Assembly: GCA_028023455.1 (NCBI GenBank)
Contig: JAQFVV010006651.1
Location: 350,001-414,000 of the forward strand
Direction of reading: 5' to 3'
DNA length: 64,000 nt
From: Epiperipatus broadwayi
Lineage: Eukaryota; Onychophora; Udeonychophora; Euonychophora; Peripatidae
Part shown: piece after piece, positions 1-19,084 of the stretch
Layout of the letters: every line of letters starts with the position of its first letter
Position numbering within the stretch: the stretch's first letter is position 1
Made by a program: the position numbers and the translations under genes
The notes under the pieces: generated by a model
What the model saw: only the letters and a program-made list of their open reading frames with translations
The model's database searches: none
Told to the model about the DNA's origin: nothing

Positions 1-777
1 GCATGAGGTCTAATGTTTAATAATCTTTAAAATATATATTGATCCAATTGCTTATTTTATTACTAATCGTATTTACGTTTGTACATTTATGATTGTCTCT
101 TTATAACTTTACCAAATTTAATAATAACATTTAAGTACTTCATTTTATAAGACATATATTCACGTAAATTATATATATGCGATGTGTGTCTATTTTATTG
201 TTATACATTTTGTATATTAGTATGTTGTTTATATGCTATTTGTGTATATTTTATTCGTTATACACTCTGTAAAATAGTATAGTGTTTATTTCATTTTATA
301 TTTGACAATTTTTTCTATATTTAAGCTAAATAAGCTTTCAACATCTTTCTTTTCTAGCATAAAAAAAGACTAAATAACTAACCTTTATTAATTATGTATT
401 ACTTAAAAGACTATGAGAACTAGCTTTGGCTTAAGAGAATTTCCGTAACCATGACAATAGACCAGTCTCGTTTCTTCGAGCTGATGATAGATCTTATAAT
501 GTCAAAACATAAAAACTAAAGACAAAACAATTGTTTGAGAAAATGATTGAAGATATTTTCAAAATTGTAATTAATATCCTCAGTACGTAAAAATGTCTTA
601 GACTTTTAAAGATTTATAAAATGTCTACTTTTATGTAATAAAGTTGTTAATATATATATTAAGGATTAAATAGTAATTCTATTTATATGTTAAGCTATAA
701 AAAAATTGCAGAAAACGTACACATGCGTTTATAAGACTGATTGATTGATTGATTGGCTGATTGGCAGAAATGAATGA
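1..777. other. AT-rich sequence, nothing recognised
   Basis: No coding pattern, RNA or repeat boundary could be recognised on either strand before the microsatellite begins. Confidence 0.5.
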
Positions 778-6917
<6,140 letters not shown>

Positions 6918-7578
6918 GTTAAGAACAATAGCAAACTCTCCTTACAGTAGTGTGACCAAGTGCAAGTCTTAGTAATCAATGGATGCAAGAAGGTTTATGC
7001 ATAAAATTCCTATTTAGTGCCCAATCATCCAATATCTCCAGACTAGTTTCTAGCTTGTGGTTTTCGTCAATGAAGAGTCATAGATTGGAGAGCACTGCTC
7101 TAGGTCTTAGGATCTAAAGCAATTCCCAAGCAGCCATCTTTTGCCTATTCAGTTACCTATGAAGCTAGGAGCCCAAGATGAAAACACAATAATGGTTTCA
7201 ATCCAAGGTCATTCACTTGTATAGTCATATAGATCTGAACTCAGTTCAGCATCTATATACTTTGGTGATTTTGATTTTTCAAAATACTTAGTCACCATTA
7301 TCCCATGAGCTTGGATTAAAAAACATTATTGTGTTTTCATCTTGGCTACTAGCTTTATAGTTAACTAAATGGGTAAAACGTAGCTGCTTGAAAGTTGCAT
7401 TACATCCCAAGATCTAGGACAGGCTCTCAAATCCAAAACTTCATCCCTAATGAAACCCACAAGCTAGAAACTAATCTGGTGATATTGGATTACATGCTAA
7501 ATAGGGATTTTATCTACAACTTTTCTAGCATCCATCTGATGGCACTATTGCGTGAAGGATTTGCTATTGTTATTAAAT
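6918..7578. mobile_element. Foldback-type repeat, family FB1, copy A
   Basis: The two ends are inverted copies of each other. The left end (ttaagaacaatagcaaactc) is mirrored near 7560 (gctattgttattaa). Inner segments are mirrored too: cacaataatg before 7197 pairs with cattattgtg after 7322. Shared family motifs are the agatctag core, the 'cacaagctagaaactag' motif and a 'gggattttat' block. They recur at 19.1-19.8, 40.1-40.6 and 46.2-46.5 kb. No transposase is visible, so it is likely non-autonomous. A 61-codon frame at 7395-7580 is only a shadow of the repeat. Confidence 0.75.
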
Positions 7579-8691
7579 GAAACTTGTTTAATGTCTTGAA
7601 TAAGTTGATTAGTTTGGCCTTATTATCTTAAACGTTCAGATTATGGTTATCAATTTTAAAATATGCGGCCTCATTTGGTGCCATTCTAATAATGTATGAG
7701 AATGCATGAACAATATACTTATTTATATCTATTTTAAAGCCTTTATTTACCAACACAAACTTTTTAGTTTTTATCATTATCATTATTATAATCTCTCATC
7801 ACGAATTATATTTTTTAGTTTTTATTTTACTTTTAAAATATCTAACACCAATATATTTAAAAGTATTTCATTTAGAGTTATTTTATATAGGAAAAAAGAG
7901 TATTTTAGAATTATTTAATTTAATTCAAACTCAATGTTTAAAAAAAATTACAACTGAGTTATTAAAATGAATGCTTAAAATTTTCTAAAAATTAATACTT
8001 TAAAAGACTGTTAATTATTTATAATAGATATCTACTATATAACAACATTTCTTTTTTTTTTTTAAATAAAGAAGCCTTTGTTTTTAGCAATTTAACTTAA
8101 TGATGTCAGTAGTTCAAAAGATAGACATTTCTAGATAGATTCCAACTGAAGCACAATAAATATCAGTTAGTTCGACTGAATAGAACTGTAGTGTTTAATC
8201 TTATATTTTAGAATGTTATATGATTCCTCTAGGTTAACTTGATTACTAAACATTTCCTTCTTACAAAACTTTATACTATGCTTTCATTAATATTATTTGC
8301 AGGTTCAAGGTCCAGCAGTCTATATTAAAATCATTTTTATCTTTTTTAAAAAAATCATTTTACTAACTAACTCATATGCTAGTTAAGAAAAAGACTTTTT
8401 ATAAAAAAAAATTATGATGAAGGTCAACTTGATACTAATAAAAGCATTGTATAATGTGCAACAGAAATTGAAGATTAATTAATGTATTGCTACATTACAA
8501 TAAGCAATGCAAAAAAAATGAAAGTGATTTGATTGTGATGGAATGATTAATAAACCTAAATATTATTTTTAATGCCTAATTTATTTTCATTATACATACA
8601 TGTGTGTACTATTTACTATAACTATGTACTATTTATAAAACGATTGTGTTTAAAGTAATATATATATAAACATGTGTTGCAGAAAGACTTG
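7579..8691. other. AT-rich intergenic DNA, no gene seen
   Basis: Low-complexity frames only. The 70-codon frame at 7706-7918 is rich in F, Y, I and S, as expected by chance at this base composition. Confidence 0.5.
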
Positions 8692-8832
8692 GTACATGAA
8701 CATGGCTGGATTATTTACTAACACATATTAGCCAGTATAGTGACTTTATTGTTATTTTATCTTTAGGTTTACAACCAAGAAACACCTGGTCTTTTTTAAG
8801 TTGCCTAATAAGTTTTCTTGAAGGCATGGTAA
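8692..8832 (+). repeat. Dispersed repeat R140, copy 1
   Basis: Shares an extended similarity with 31689-31823 in the same orientation. Common blocks are atgaacatgg, a 'ttagccagt' block, the 'caagaaa' segment followed by 'ggtctt', and agttgcct(a/g)ataag. No coding content is recognised. It lies just upstream of a LINE remnant, so it could be part of that element, but the 31.7-kb copy has no LINE after it. Confidence 0.6.
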
Positions 8833-9059
8833 ATATGTATTAATGATTTTTTTTAGATATTTGCAATCATATTAGATGAATGTAAATAATATCACTTATT
8901 TTCAAAATGCTACAAGTCATCAGATAAGACTGAAAACAGAAGATGTTAAACATATTTTGATTGTGACTCCTGTTGGAAGCATCAGAAAATATATGGAATG
9001 TTATATATTGATAATAAAAAAATAAAGTAACCCATACAACTGCAATATCTGAATTGCCA

Positions 9060-9780
9060 AACATTTTAAATGGTGAGATCATGTATGCTGTTAAATCTAG
9101 AAAGAAAGGACAATTTTCAGGAAATGATAAAATTATTTATGGTTTAAAAGAACTAAATGAAGAAATAGATAAATTGTTGACAAAATTATATTCTTTATGT
9201 CTAAATGATAAAGATTGAGCAAATGTTTAAAAAATACTGCAGTAATAATATTAATATTTAAGGAAGGTTAAAGAAGATATTAGAAATTACAGGTATATCA
9301 ATATTTTATCAGTTCTACACAAAATCTGTACCAAACTAATTACAGCTTATCCTACAGCAAACTTTTGATTTTAATCAACCAAAATAACGAAACTAGATTT
9401 AAAATGGTTTAGCACCATATATTATATTTAAATATTAAGAGAAGTTATAGAAAGAACCAATGATTATGAATTGTCATTATTCTATCAATTTGCAGATTAT
9501 GAAAAGTCATTAGATTCTATAAGCAATTTCATAACGATAAAAGTTTTGAAATGTTTAGATGTAGATCCAAGGTAATGTCATATTTGAAGAAGTATCAAAA
9601 TGAAAAACAGCAATTCTATTATGTTGTGGGACTAAGAAATAAACACTGATAACAACATATAATAATGTGATTCTATATCTCCAAAACTATTTACAGCAAT
9701 TATACAATAAGTATTTTGTGGATTAACCAAAAATGGCTACAATCAATATGTGATCTCACTACAAATTATCAAATGCCTTA
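9060..9780 (+). pseudogene. Decayed LINE reverse transcriptase, family L1x copy A
   Basis: Conceptual reading across several frames with stops gives LINE reverse-transcriptase blocks in order. First comes an 'IFKEG..EDIRNYRYINILSVLHKICTKLIT' like region near 9255-9345 (finger motif, NYRPISLL type). Next is 'LREVIER..DYELSLFY.FADYEKS.DSI' near 9435-9525 (the FVDYEKAFDS catalytic block A). Then 'SISPKLFTAII' near 9670-9705 (the GDxISPKLF block). The second catalytic block (FADD) is not seen before the sequence decays. This is the same family as 42150-43640. I infer an APE-type LINE with an endonuclease-RT ORF but do not assign a clade. Confidence 0.75.
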
Positions 9781-10372
9781 AATTTATATATTTTTTAATT
9801 GAACAGGTATATATTTCAATATCTTATTAGCTATGTCCCTAGCTCATGTAGTATAAATTTTATGCTCTTGTTTTTGAGTTTGTAAATATTATTCATCTTT
9901 TATACATTATCATTATTTTTTCTACTTTTTTAGATAAATATTATAATACTTACTTCTTTCAATTAATGCTTGCAATGATAAAAAATAATTGTATTTATTA
10001 CAAAAATAGATTATTGTTTTACTAAACAAAAGTATTTAATCCCCACATATCAGTTGACAGGGGTATAAATGAAAGTAATTTTATTTTGTTTTAATTTTAA
10101 TAAATAATTATTTCTTTTATTATAAAAATATATTGATGATTTACTTAATAGAGTAAGCAATCCCCACATCTCATTTGGCAGTGATTTAAACCAAAAAAAG
10201 ATTTCTTTTTTATTCATATCAATATTTATTATAAATAGTCATATAATGGAAAGGAAAATAATTTTACTTTCCCATTATTTGCAATCTATAGGGTTTTTTT
10301 TTAATTTTTCTACATAAATATTATAATACATTTTGCAAATAATGTTTATAACAAAAAAAATTAAATAGTCAA
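9781..10372. other. AT-rich DNA with a small local duplication
   Basis: A motif 'atccccacat' followed by a 'ttg(a/g)cag' block occurs near 10040 and again near 10151. No gene is seen. Confidence 0.45.
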
Positions 10373-10466
10373 TCGTTGGTGGCCTAGTGGTTAGCGTAGC
10401 TGCCTTCCAAGCAGTTGGCCTGGTTTCGCCTCCCGGTCAACGCATTTGACATATGAAAAAAAAAAA
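10373..10466 (+). repeat. tRNA-Gly(UCC)-like SINE or tRNA pseudogene with A-tail
   Basis: The 72 nt from 10373 to 10444 match the layout of animal tRNA-Gly(UCC). There is a D-arm, an anticodon loop CTTCCAA with anticodon TCC at 10406-10408 closed by a CTGC/GCAG stem, and a T-arm region. Acceptor positions 2-7 pair with the 3' side but position 1 is mismatched. The T-stem is damaged and the T-loop motif is altered. A run of 11-12 A follows after a short linker. The mismatches plus A-tail favour a tRNA-derived retroposon or pseudogene over a functional tRNA gene. Confidence 0.8.
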
Positions 10467-11049
10467 CTAAATTGAAACCATAAAAAAATAATTGTAGATT
10501 TAATTCAAGTATTTTGTTTTAATATTTATTATTTTGTCTGATATTATATATATACACATATGTTTACATGAAGATTTCTTTGGTTATAGATATATATTAT
10601 GTACTTTTGAGGGTTCATCCTTATATTTTTTGATAGTAAATATAGTGATATTTCAGCTCACTGAGTGATCAATAGAATATTGAAGATGATTGTAAAGGTA
10701 CTACAAATTTTGGTTTATAACAATGTTAAAGTTTCACCAATAAAAAAGTAAATATATGAAAGTGAAAAAAAATAAGTCAGAAAATTTTTGGAGTAATATG
10801 TTTTTAAAAAAATTATTTTAAATTGGAGAAAGTTTGCAAGTGTCATTATGTTTACTGATACAATTTGGTCTTTTTAGTATCTCAATAGCTTCTCTGATCT
10901 TATATTGGTAGAGTGTCACATCTGGGTAGGATTCTTGTAGTTGAGAAATAAATATTGTGATCTAAATCCATATAATGAAGTGGTACTGTTTAACTGTATT
11001 AGCACATTCATCTCTTCTAATACTGATTCAACATTTGCTCATATCTACA
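10467..11049. other. AT-rich DNA, no gene seen
   Basis: No recognised feature. The frame at 10941-11183 runs into the repeat that follows and is not a gene. Confidence 0.4.
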
Positions 11050-11905
11050 TGACAATAATCTCAGCCTCAGGGTGGCCTTTGAGCATTCCATCATCAGATT
11101 TTCAATTGGATGGACGGTTGAAGAGTTGGAGTGTGGAGTGGATTGAGGCCTGTCCATTAAACTATGAGGATAGTCTATCTTAATATATATCTGAGCACTT
11201 ATACTATATATGTGTGTAAAGATGATAGTCTGGACCAACTGATGATTGCTGGTTTAGCATGAAATATGTATATTGGTGATTATTTATCTTTTCAGCATAT
11301 ATGTGTTTAGGTGTATCAGTGTTATTAGATAGAGTGGAGAGAGGTGGGTGGTGTGAAAGTCTGTGCTCATATACCCTATATTACATATATATAGCCACAG
11401 GTATATAACAAGCCTGTGTTTCAGTTATTACATTATAGAGATGTCTGCCCATCCTTGCATAAGTATTAAATGGATTATGTCCTGTACATGTGGGGTTCAG
11501 ATTGACCTTAGGTCAACATGGGTGTGACAATAATCTCGGCCTCAGGGTGGCCTTTGAGCATTCCATCATCAGATTTTCAATTGGATGGATGGTTGAAGAG
11601 TTGGAGTGTGGAGTGGATTGAGGCCTGTCCATTAAACTATGAGGATAGTCTATCTTAATATATATCTGAGCACTTATACTATATGTGTGTGTAAAGATGA
11701 TAGTCTGGACCAACTGATGATTGCTGGTTTAGCATGAAATATGTATATTGGTGATTATTTATCTTTTCAGCATATATGTGTTTAGGTGTATCAGTGTTAT
11801 TAGATAGAGTGGAGAGAGGTGGGTGGTGTGAAAGTCTGTGCTCATATACCCTATATTACATATATATAGCCACAGGTATATAACAAGCCTGTGTTTTAGT
11901 TATTA
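11050..11905 (+). repeat. Direct duplication of a 381-bp dispersed repeat (R381)
   Basis: Segment 11050-11430 recurs at 11525-11905 with a constant offset of 475 bp and only a handful of single-base differences that I can find. The 94 bp between the copies is present once. A third, more diverged copy lies in inverted orientation at 44248-44522. The short frames on both strands are shadows of the repeat and have no recognised domain. The near identity implies a recent local duplication. Confidence 0.92.
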
Positions 11906-14098
11906 TAAATAGGTTTATAAATTCCACATGAAATTTTATAAACTTTATGAGCCTTAAGAAAAATTGAATCTTTAGACATGGTTATGACATTATTCATTTT
12001 TTGATAAGTTGTATATGCTGTTTTATACTAGTATATATCCAAACTGTCTATATTTCCTTTTATATAAAAAACCTAAATCCTTACAGTTGTTTCTTCATCT
12101 TTTTTTCTTAATTCAAGCTCAAATTAATCAAAATAAAAAACAAAAAGAAGAAACAACTACTAAGATTTGTGTTCTTTATTGAGATGGAATTTTCCCAATT
12201 CATGATAGAATATTATATTTTTTTATTTATATCCAAATTACAATGTAGCATATATCATATTTGATATATATATATATATATATGAAAGTAGACTGATAAT
12301 GCTAAATATAAGTAATCAAAATGTTGTTGTTTTTTTAATTTTAATTATACTTTGGTATGCTAATGGTGAGAAGGTAATACACTCCATTGTAGAAATAAAT
12401 TAAAGAAAGAATGTAAATTAAATTTTATAAAACAAATGATTTACTTGTACTTAAAAACTTGTTATCAATAATTTGATAAAGCCCAGACAAAAAAATTAAA
12501 TCAGAAACCAAAGTAACAAAAGAAAATATTTGCTTGCTACTTGGCTATTATGAATGTCACTAAAATTAAAACTAAAGTGTTAAATGTTTAATAAAAAAAT
12601 GCTAAGTGACAGAAGGAGGAGGATATCTGCAAATGATATAAAAAGGAATTTTGGTTAGACTTTTTCTTTACATTATTTTAAGAGGCTAAGCAATGTTCTC
12701 TGGCTAGATGCAACTGTGATTCCTTCTACTAATTCATTTTCCATGACAGTCTTTCCATCTGCATGATTGTAAAATTGTATACATTGCCCAAGGCAAGAGA
12801 AACAATCAGCAAGCTATTTAAGGACATACTTCAACTTTCAGTGCAGACTTTTGAAAATAGTATATCATGAGTAACAAAAGATTGCAGGCAATAGCAGAAT
12901 CCCATTCCAGTTGAATGATTTGCAAGCTAGCCAACTATATTCATGAGTTCATGTCATCTAACACTTGTTTTGTTCATTGGACTTTGCCAAAAGAATAGTG
13001 TCTCAATTTTGGACTGAGTAAATATAAACTATATTATAAATGTGCAGTTAGATTCATTGTGATCAAAATCATTAGTCAATTTTGTTTAAATTGTTTCATT
13101 AAAACTAGAACTATTAGTGAAATAAACTAGAATTATCAATGAAATTAAATAGAAGCAAGGAAGAGCATTATGTATAAATAAGTTCAACCTCTATATATTA
13201 TGTAATTTTCTCTCAAGTAGATAATTGTTTTATTTTTATCATGTATGTATTAGTATTATTAAATCCAATCTACTCTTAGGGGAGGGGGGGATTAAAAGTT
13301 AGTTATTTTATATGAATGTTAGAATTAGGGATCTCTTATAGATTTGATTTATTTTTCTAAATAAACTTTGACTTAGAGAGATTTGGTATTATTACCTTTG
13401 TGCTATTTAATTATATATGCCTAGGCCATTGTCTTTTGAAATAGGGGTGGACCTGGTGAGTTATTAATATCTATGTCTAGATTAATAAATTTTTCCGTGT
13501 CATGGGGTTGTCTCACATTGGTCATATCTCCTATTTTGCCTTTTTAATATTGCCAATTCTATGTTATTCTGACAGTTGGCATATACCTCTTGGGAATATT
13601 TTTGTTTTTTACTCTGTATTTAATGTTTATTTAGAATAAGGTTTGTGTTTAGTAATGATTGATTGTAATTGACTTTAAGTGAAAGGTGAATTAAGTGTGG
13701 AGGATTTAAAATTATGTATCAAATCACTTTATTTTAGTTTATTAAAGTGTGAAATTAATAAAAGGTATTTAAAACTAATTCTTACATTCTTATTTATAGT
13801 TTGTTATAAATTTAAACTATTAAATTTCACAACTACATAGCATTATTCATTTACTGATCTTGTAATAAAATCGTATCTGTGGTGGGTGCTCATGTACATA
13901 AATGACTAGTTTATTGTGGCATGTAAGATTGCTACTAAAATAAATTATGGCCATCTTCCTAAAGATGTGGACATGAGATTATCCCTGGTGAGTAGGCTTC
14001 AGTCTGGTTGTGTCTTCTAGTGATCATGTATATTACCATCACATTATATAAAAAAACTACAGACAGTATTGGATGTATACTAAAATGCTACAATATAA
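11906..14098. other. Intergenic DNA with a possible old LTR remnant
   Basis: 12640-13020 is less AT-biased than its surroundings but gives no domain I can name. At 13279-13290 a purine run (ggggaggggggg) is followed at 13318 by TGTTAGAATT. An LTR-like end TTTCACA occurs at 13826-13832. An AATAAA-type signal lies between them (near 13757). This could be a decayed LTR with its polypurine tract, but no second LTR or pol sequence supports it. Confidence 0.25.
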
Positions 14099-14470
14099 AT
14101 TTGGCAATATTATTTATCAAAAATTAATAACATCATAACCAAACCTGAAAATTTCAATACTTCTGAGGTTCATGGAATTTATGAAATTTCATGTGGTATT
14201 TGTAACACCACTTATATAGATATGAGCAATCATCACATCAGCACTAGAAAAGATGAACCTTCGAATGCAGTTAAACAACACTCATCAGAAGCAGCATTTT
14301 CACTCCGTGCTATGGATTCAGGTCGCAATACTGATTTCTCTAATACCAAAATTCTATCCAGATATGACACTCTCTACCAATGTAAGATCAAAGAAGCCAT
14401 TGAGATACTAAAAAGACCCAATTGTGTTTATAAATATGATGGTGCATGCAAAATTTCTTCTATTTAAAAG
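14099..14470 (+). pseudogene. Penelope-like element GIY-YIG endonuclease remnant
   Basis: An open frame from the stop at 14096 to the stop after 14467 encodes the C-terminal nuclease of a Penelope-like retroelement. Visible parts in order are 'HGIYEISCGICNTTYI' (the GIY half, a CxxC pair, and YI in place of YIG, here followed by D), then a basic stretch with R, a histidine-containing 'VKQHSSEAAFS' block, 'NTDFSNTKIL', and 'KIKEAIEILKRPN' carrying the family glutamate (KEAIEI). The first ATG at 14222 is inside the domain, so it is not a real start. No Penelope reverse transcriptase precedes it. The G-to-D change in YIG and the missing RT mark it as a dead 3' fragment. Confidence 0.72.
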
Positions 14471-17400
14471 AATTTTTTAAAAAACATATTACTATAAAAA
14501 AATTTCTCACTTTGAATTTTTTTTTTTTTCAATTTTATATACATGTTTTTCGATTGGTGGAATTTTAACATTGTTATAAATTAGTTTACAGTGCCTCTGC
14601 AACCATCTTTATAATATTCTATTCATTACCCAGTTGATGGCTTGTGTAATCAAGCTGAACTGTATATTCATTATCAAAACCATACGTGGATGAATCCACA
14701 AAAGTATATCATATATATATATATATATATGTTTGCATAAATTTTTTAAATAAAAGAAGTGTGATGTATATTACTGAAAACTATTTTGATTAGTAATAAC
14801 ACCAGCACTGAATTTGGAAGTAATTCTATAAAGAAAAAAGCAAAAAACTGATATTTTCAGATAATCTCAATGGACCTTCTTTGAAATTTAAGCATTTTCA
14901 CATTATACAACTATGCATGATATTTTAAATTTTTTATTTTAATTTTATTCCCAATATTTATTGGTTGAGGCCCATATTTTTTTCTCTTCTCTAATAATTT
15001 TTTTTAGATAGAATTTAATTTATTCAATTCACCTTTTTTATTCATGCTATTAGAATTTTTTAGATAGAATTTTCTAGATAGCATTTAACATACAATATTT
15101 AATATATTATGGATTGAACAAAATAAGTGCTATTTCCAAAACTTTATTGGAGAAAAAAAATACTATGCATATTCTTGAAACTTAAAATAATACAAATTCT
15201 AAACAAATTGTGTTGCATCACACTGAAACATCGTCTATATTTTTTTCTTATTGTATTTTATATGATTATACTTGTGTGATTAAGTAGGACAATTTTGATG
15301 AGAAGCAATTATACATTTGGTAAATACAGGTGATTAATATCTATTTCAAATTATATAAATGCTAATGATACTTATAATCAAATTCAATCATAGTAATTAA
15401 TTTTAAGTTCAAAAATCATATAAATCATTTTTTATCTGTCATAATATTGTAAACAAACAATATTTTTATCTAGTTTCTTTTATCAATTATATTTCAATAA
15501 ATCAAAATGGAAAAAAAATTATAGATAATAAAATTTAAACATCAAATGTGTGACTAATAATGCTCAGTGGTTTTTATTACTTCAAACAATGACTAATATA
15601 ATAAAGATGTTCATACCCAACTAATATACTAAAAAGTTATAATTTTGTTGTGAAGAAGACTAAATCATGATATAAGGAGAGTTTATATAATGATTTTTAA
15701 AAAATTATTAAAAAGAAAGCCAGAAAAATACATAAAAATATTTATAGCCAATTAGAATAATTAACAAGTAGTCAAGAAATATTCCAATAAAGTAAGAGAA
15801 AAAAAAACAAGGTATAACACTTCTTATAATTAATTATAATGTAATTCATAAGTGTCATTTTATGAATTCATATTTTTAACACTAACAAGTAATAGTTTAT
15901 TAATTATTCATATTTTAACACTATTAATAATAGTTTATTAGGCTAGATAATTTTTATATCATTTCTAACTCAAATATAAACTTTATACTCACTTAATTAA
16001 AGATCAATATATCTGCTTATTTTTTATAAACAGCATTATACAATATCATTAATCAAAATTTATACCTTTTAAAAAATGTCCTGTTTATTATCACTTTTAA
16101 ATACACTTAAACTTTTTATTCTACTGCACATTTTTGAAACTTATGCATAGACATCTGAAAAAATAAACAATTCCCAAGATGCATTTCATGTTGAAACAGC
16201 ACTCTTCAGTTGGCCTAGATCACAATCTCTCATACATTACATTCTTTAACTTAACTAAAAGTTTACATCTGTCCTAGAAATGACATGATAATCTCTAACC
16301 TAATAAATTATTAGGTGTTAAAGATGAGTTTGAGATATTTAAAAGTTGGTAATCAAATTGTAATAATTTGTTGATAAATATTGTAAAAATAATAAAGACA
16401 GTTTTTAAAAGATTGTGAATTAGCTAACAGAAAAATGTTAGACTAGCATGAAGTGAATCTTAGGGGTCAGTTATCTTTTTCAGATGTTTTTATTCGTGTA
16501 TGTCAATATGTGGTATCGAAGGGAAGTTTTTAGCATAACTAAAAACAAAGTGCTTAAAAATTAAAATAGTCAAAACAAATATCATATAATTATATATATA
16601 AAAAATAAAACTACATAAATAAAAACTAACTAGAGTACAAACATAATTAAATATACTTTGAAAAATAATAATAATGGTAATAGTAAAAAATGAAATTATA
16701 TTAAACGTGGATTCAGATATCGCCATAAAAAAGAATCCGATTAAATAGATAACTATTTTAAAAAGTAAATTTATTTATATTATCAAAGAAATTCAGTAGT
16801 ATTGGTACTTTAAATAAAATATTATAACTAATAATTTATTTTATTTTTTTTTTAAAAAAAAAGGAAAGTTAAAATTTCCCAGATTTTAGTTCAAGCGTAC
16901 CTGCATGAATAATATATATATATAGCTTTATTGACTTATTGGTGATTGCTTGCTTATTTTTTGTTTTAAATTTAAAAACAGGATATTGCTTTGGGTGATA
17001 TCATTTTTTTCTATTAAAAAAAAAAAATCAAATATAAACAAATTATTTTGAAATGGAATAAAATCTGTCATCTGGAAAAAACACAACAAAAAAGCAAACA
17101 AACATTAATATAAATTTATATATGTGTGCATTTAAATCACAAGCATCTAATATTTCAACAAGTCGCTATCTTGTTATATAAATATATCAACATAGATTTT
17201 AACCCTTTGATTTCCAAAGATTGAATATAAAATAGCAAGCAGTTAGTTGGTAAGCAAAAACGTAATGGTTTAATTTTTGACGAAAATTTTTTTAAAAGGC
17301 TTAGTTTGATTATTTAAGTTTGAACGGCAGTGGTATAGGAATTATGAAAATTATATTAATAAAAATCTAATTTTTAATAAAGACTTCCAAAATTTATAGA

Positions 17401-19084
17401 TCTTGGATTTTTTATTAGCTATCTAAATAAGAAAAAAAAATGTTATAAGCACTAGAAATACTACTAATAAGCTGAGGGAATCCGCAAATTAATCGGTATA
17501 CTATAATAAAATAAACATATACAGAATTTATTTCTTTAAATTTATTCTTTTACAAAATGCCTTGATAAATACTTTAAACTCAAATTGATATCTGTCACTA
17601 TCAATTAATCACACATTTACATTATAAACACTTATAAAAATATTTCTCATTAAATAAACTATAGAGTTTTATACCCGCATCTTGATGGATTTATGCATTT
17701 CTTCTTAACTGCTCTCCCCCTCCTTATATTGACAGAAATCTACAAAAGCTGTAACTTTGGCTATTTTATTAAAACTTTTATTTTAATTTATTTTCATTAT
17801 TAACAGCATTGTATAATTTTTAGTGATATATTTACAAATTTATGAGTTGAATTTAAGAAACAAAGATATTGACAAAATACTTAAAATTATATTCCACAAC
17901 AGTGTGTAGACAGTTAATAAATAATACATAGGTAAATTTCAAAAACATTACTCAATCAGCCTTTCTAATGCGAAGCATATTTATCAATGCTAGATTAAAA
18001 TTTATTTGTAGCAAACCTTAATATATATATACCCATTATAAATTAAAATATCACTTCATATTAAGAGGAATGCTACAGACTTTTACATTAAAAGAATGTC
18101 TTGAATTGTTTATCTGATTAAGTTTCTTTGAATTTAGATATTTGGGATTATTTTTCGTTAGACTAGTGATTTTTTTAGTAGACAGATTTAAACTAATAGC
18201 AGTTTTTTTTCTTATGCTCCAAAAAAAAAAAAAAAAAAAAAATAGGAAGTATGTGCACTACTTTTTTTAATCTTATTGTATAGAAGAACGTGATGTGTCG
18301 CCCTATAATATCTAACATTATAAATCTGGCCAAAAAGCAATGGAGTTTTATTATCTTCAGAATTGTTAATTAGTTTATATTTAAATAAAGAACATCAAAT
18401 ACCTATATTAAAATCTTTATTCATAAGAGAAGATATTATTTGTTGTCTAAATTAGATATATAGAGTATATTAATTAATCTATGGTTTCTTAATAGACATT
18501 CTGTAATTCTTATATTTATATTTAAAAAATTTTATTTGCTTATCAAATGTGATTTTAAAATATCATTTTTATAATTTTTAGATTAATTTTTTTTATCAGA
18601 TTCAAATATGCAAAATTTTAAACTTCTAAATAAAAAAAAACTCTCAAACCAGTTATTTTATAGTAAAATGAAATATTTGATAACGGATGTAGATAATCCT
18701 TAATATTTAACAGCTTTACATATAACAGTAATCAATAGCAGTGCCTTGTCTTTCTCATTTTAAATTTTAAAATGTAATAGATTTATTACTGTCTTTATCT
18801 TTCTTCGCTTATTTAATTTCGAAGATTTTATTTAAATTATTAAACATAAATTGAATAAGCTTTTGAGAAGCTAATAGAAAGATGTCATCAACCTACCCAA
18901 TATATATGATATTCATATTAATATTTAAAAGATATTAAATAACTTTTTTTTTCAATAAAGATAACAGCTAGACTATAGATAAAAGCATTAATAGACATAC
19001 CCGTGAACTAGCTTGTAATTATTACAAAAATATTCCCATTATATGTAGGAAACAAATCGTATTTATCAATATAAAGTATCTATA
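14471..19084. other. AT-rich intergenic DNA, no gene seen
   Basis: Homopolymer runs (for example 22 A at about 18220-18241), TA repeats (14707-14731) and short low-complexity frames. No exon-like or domain-bearing stretch was recognised on either strand. Confidence 0.5.

Noticed and set aside
10373-10444. Functional tRNA-Gly(UCC) gene
   Set aside because: Acceptor position 1 and the T-stem are mismatched and the T-loop is altered. An A-run follows. It fits a tRNA-derived repeat or pseudogene better.
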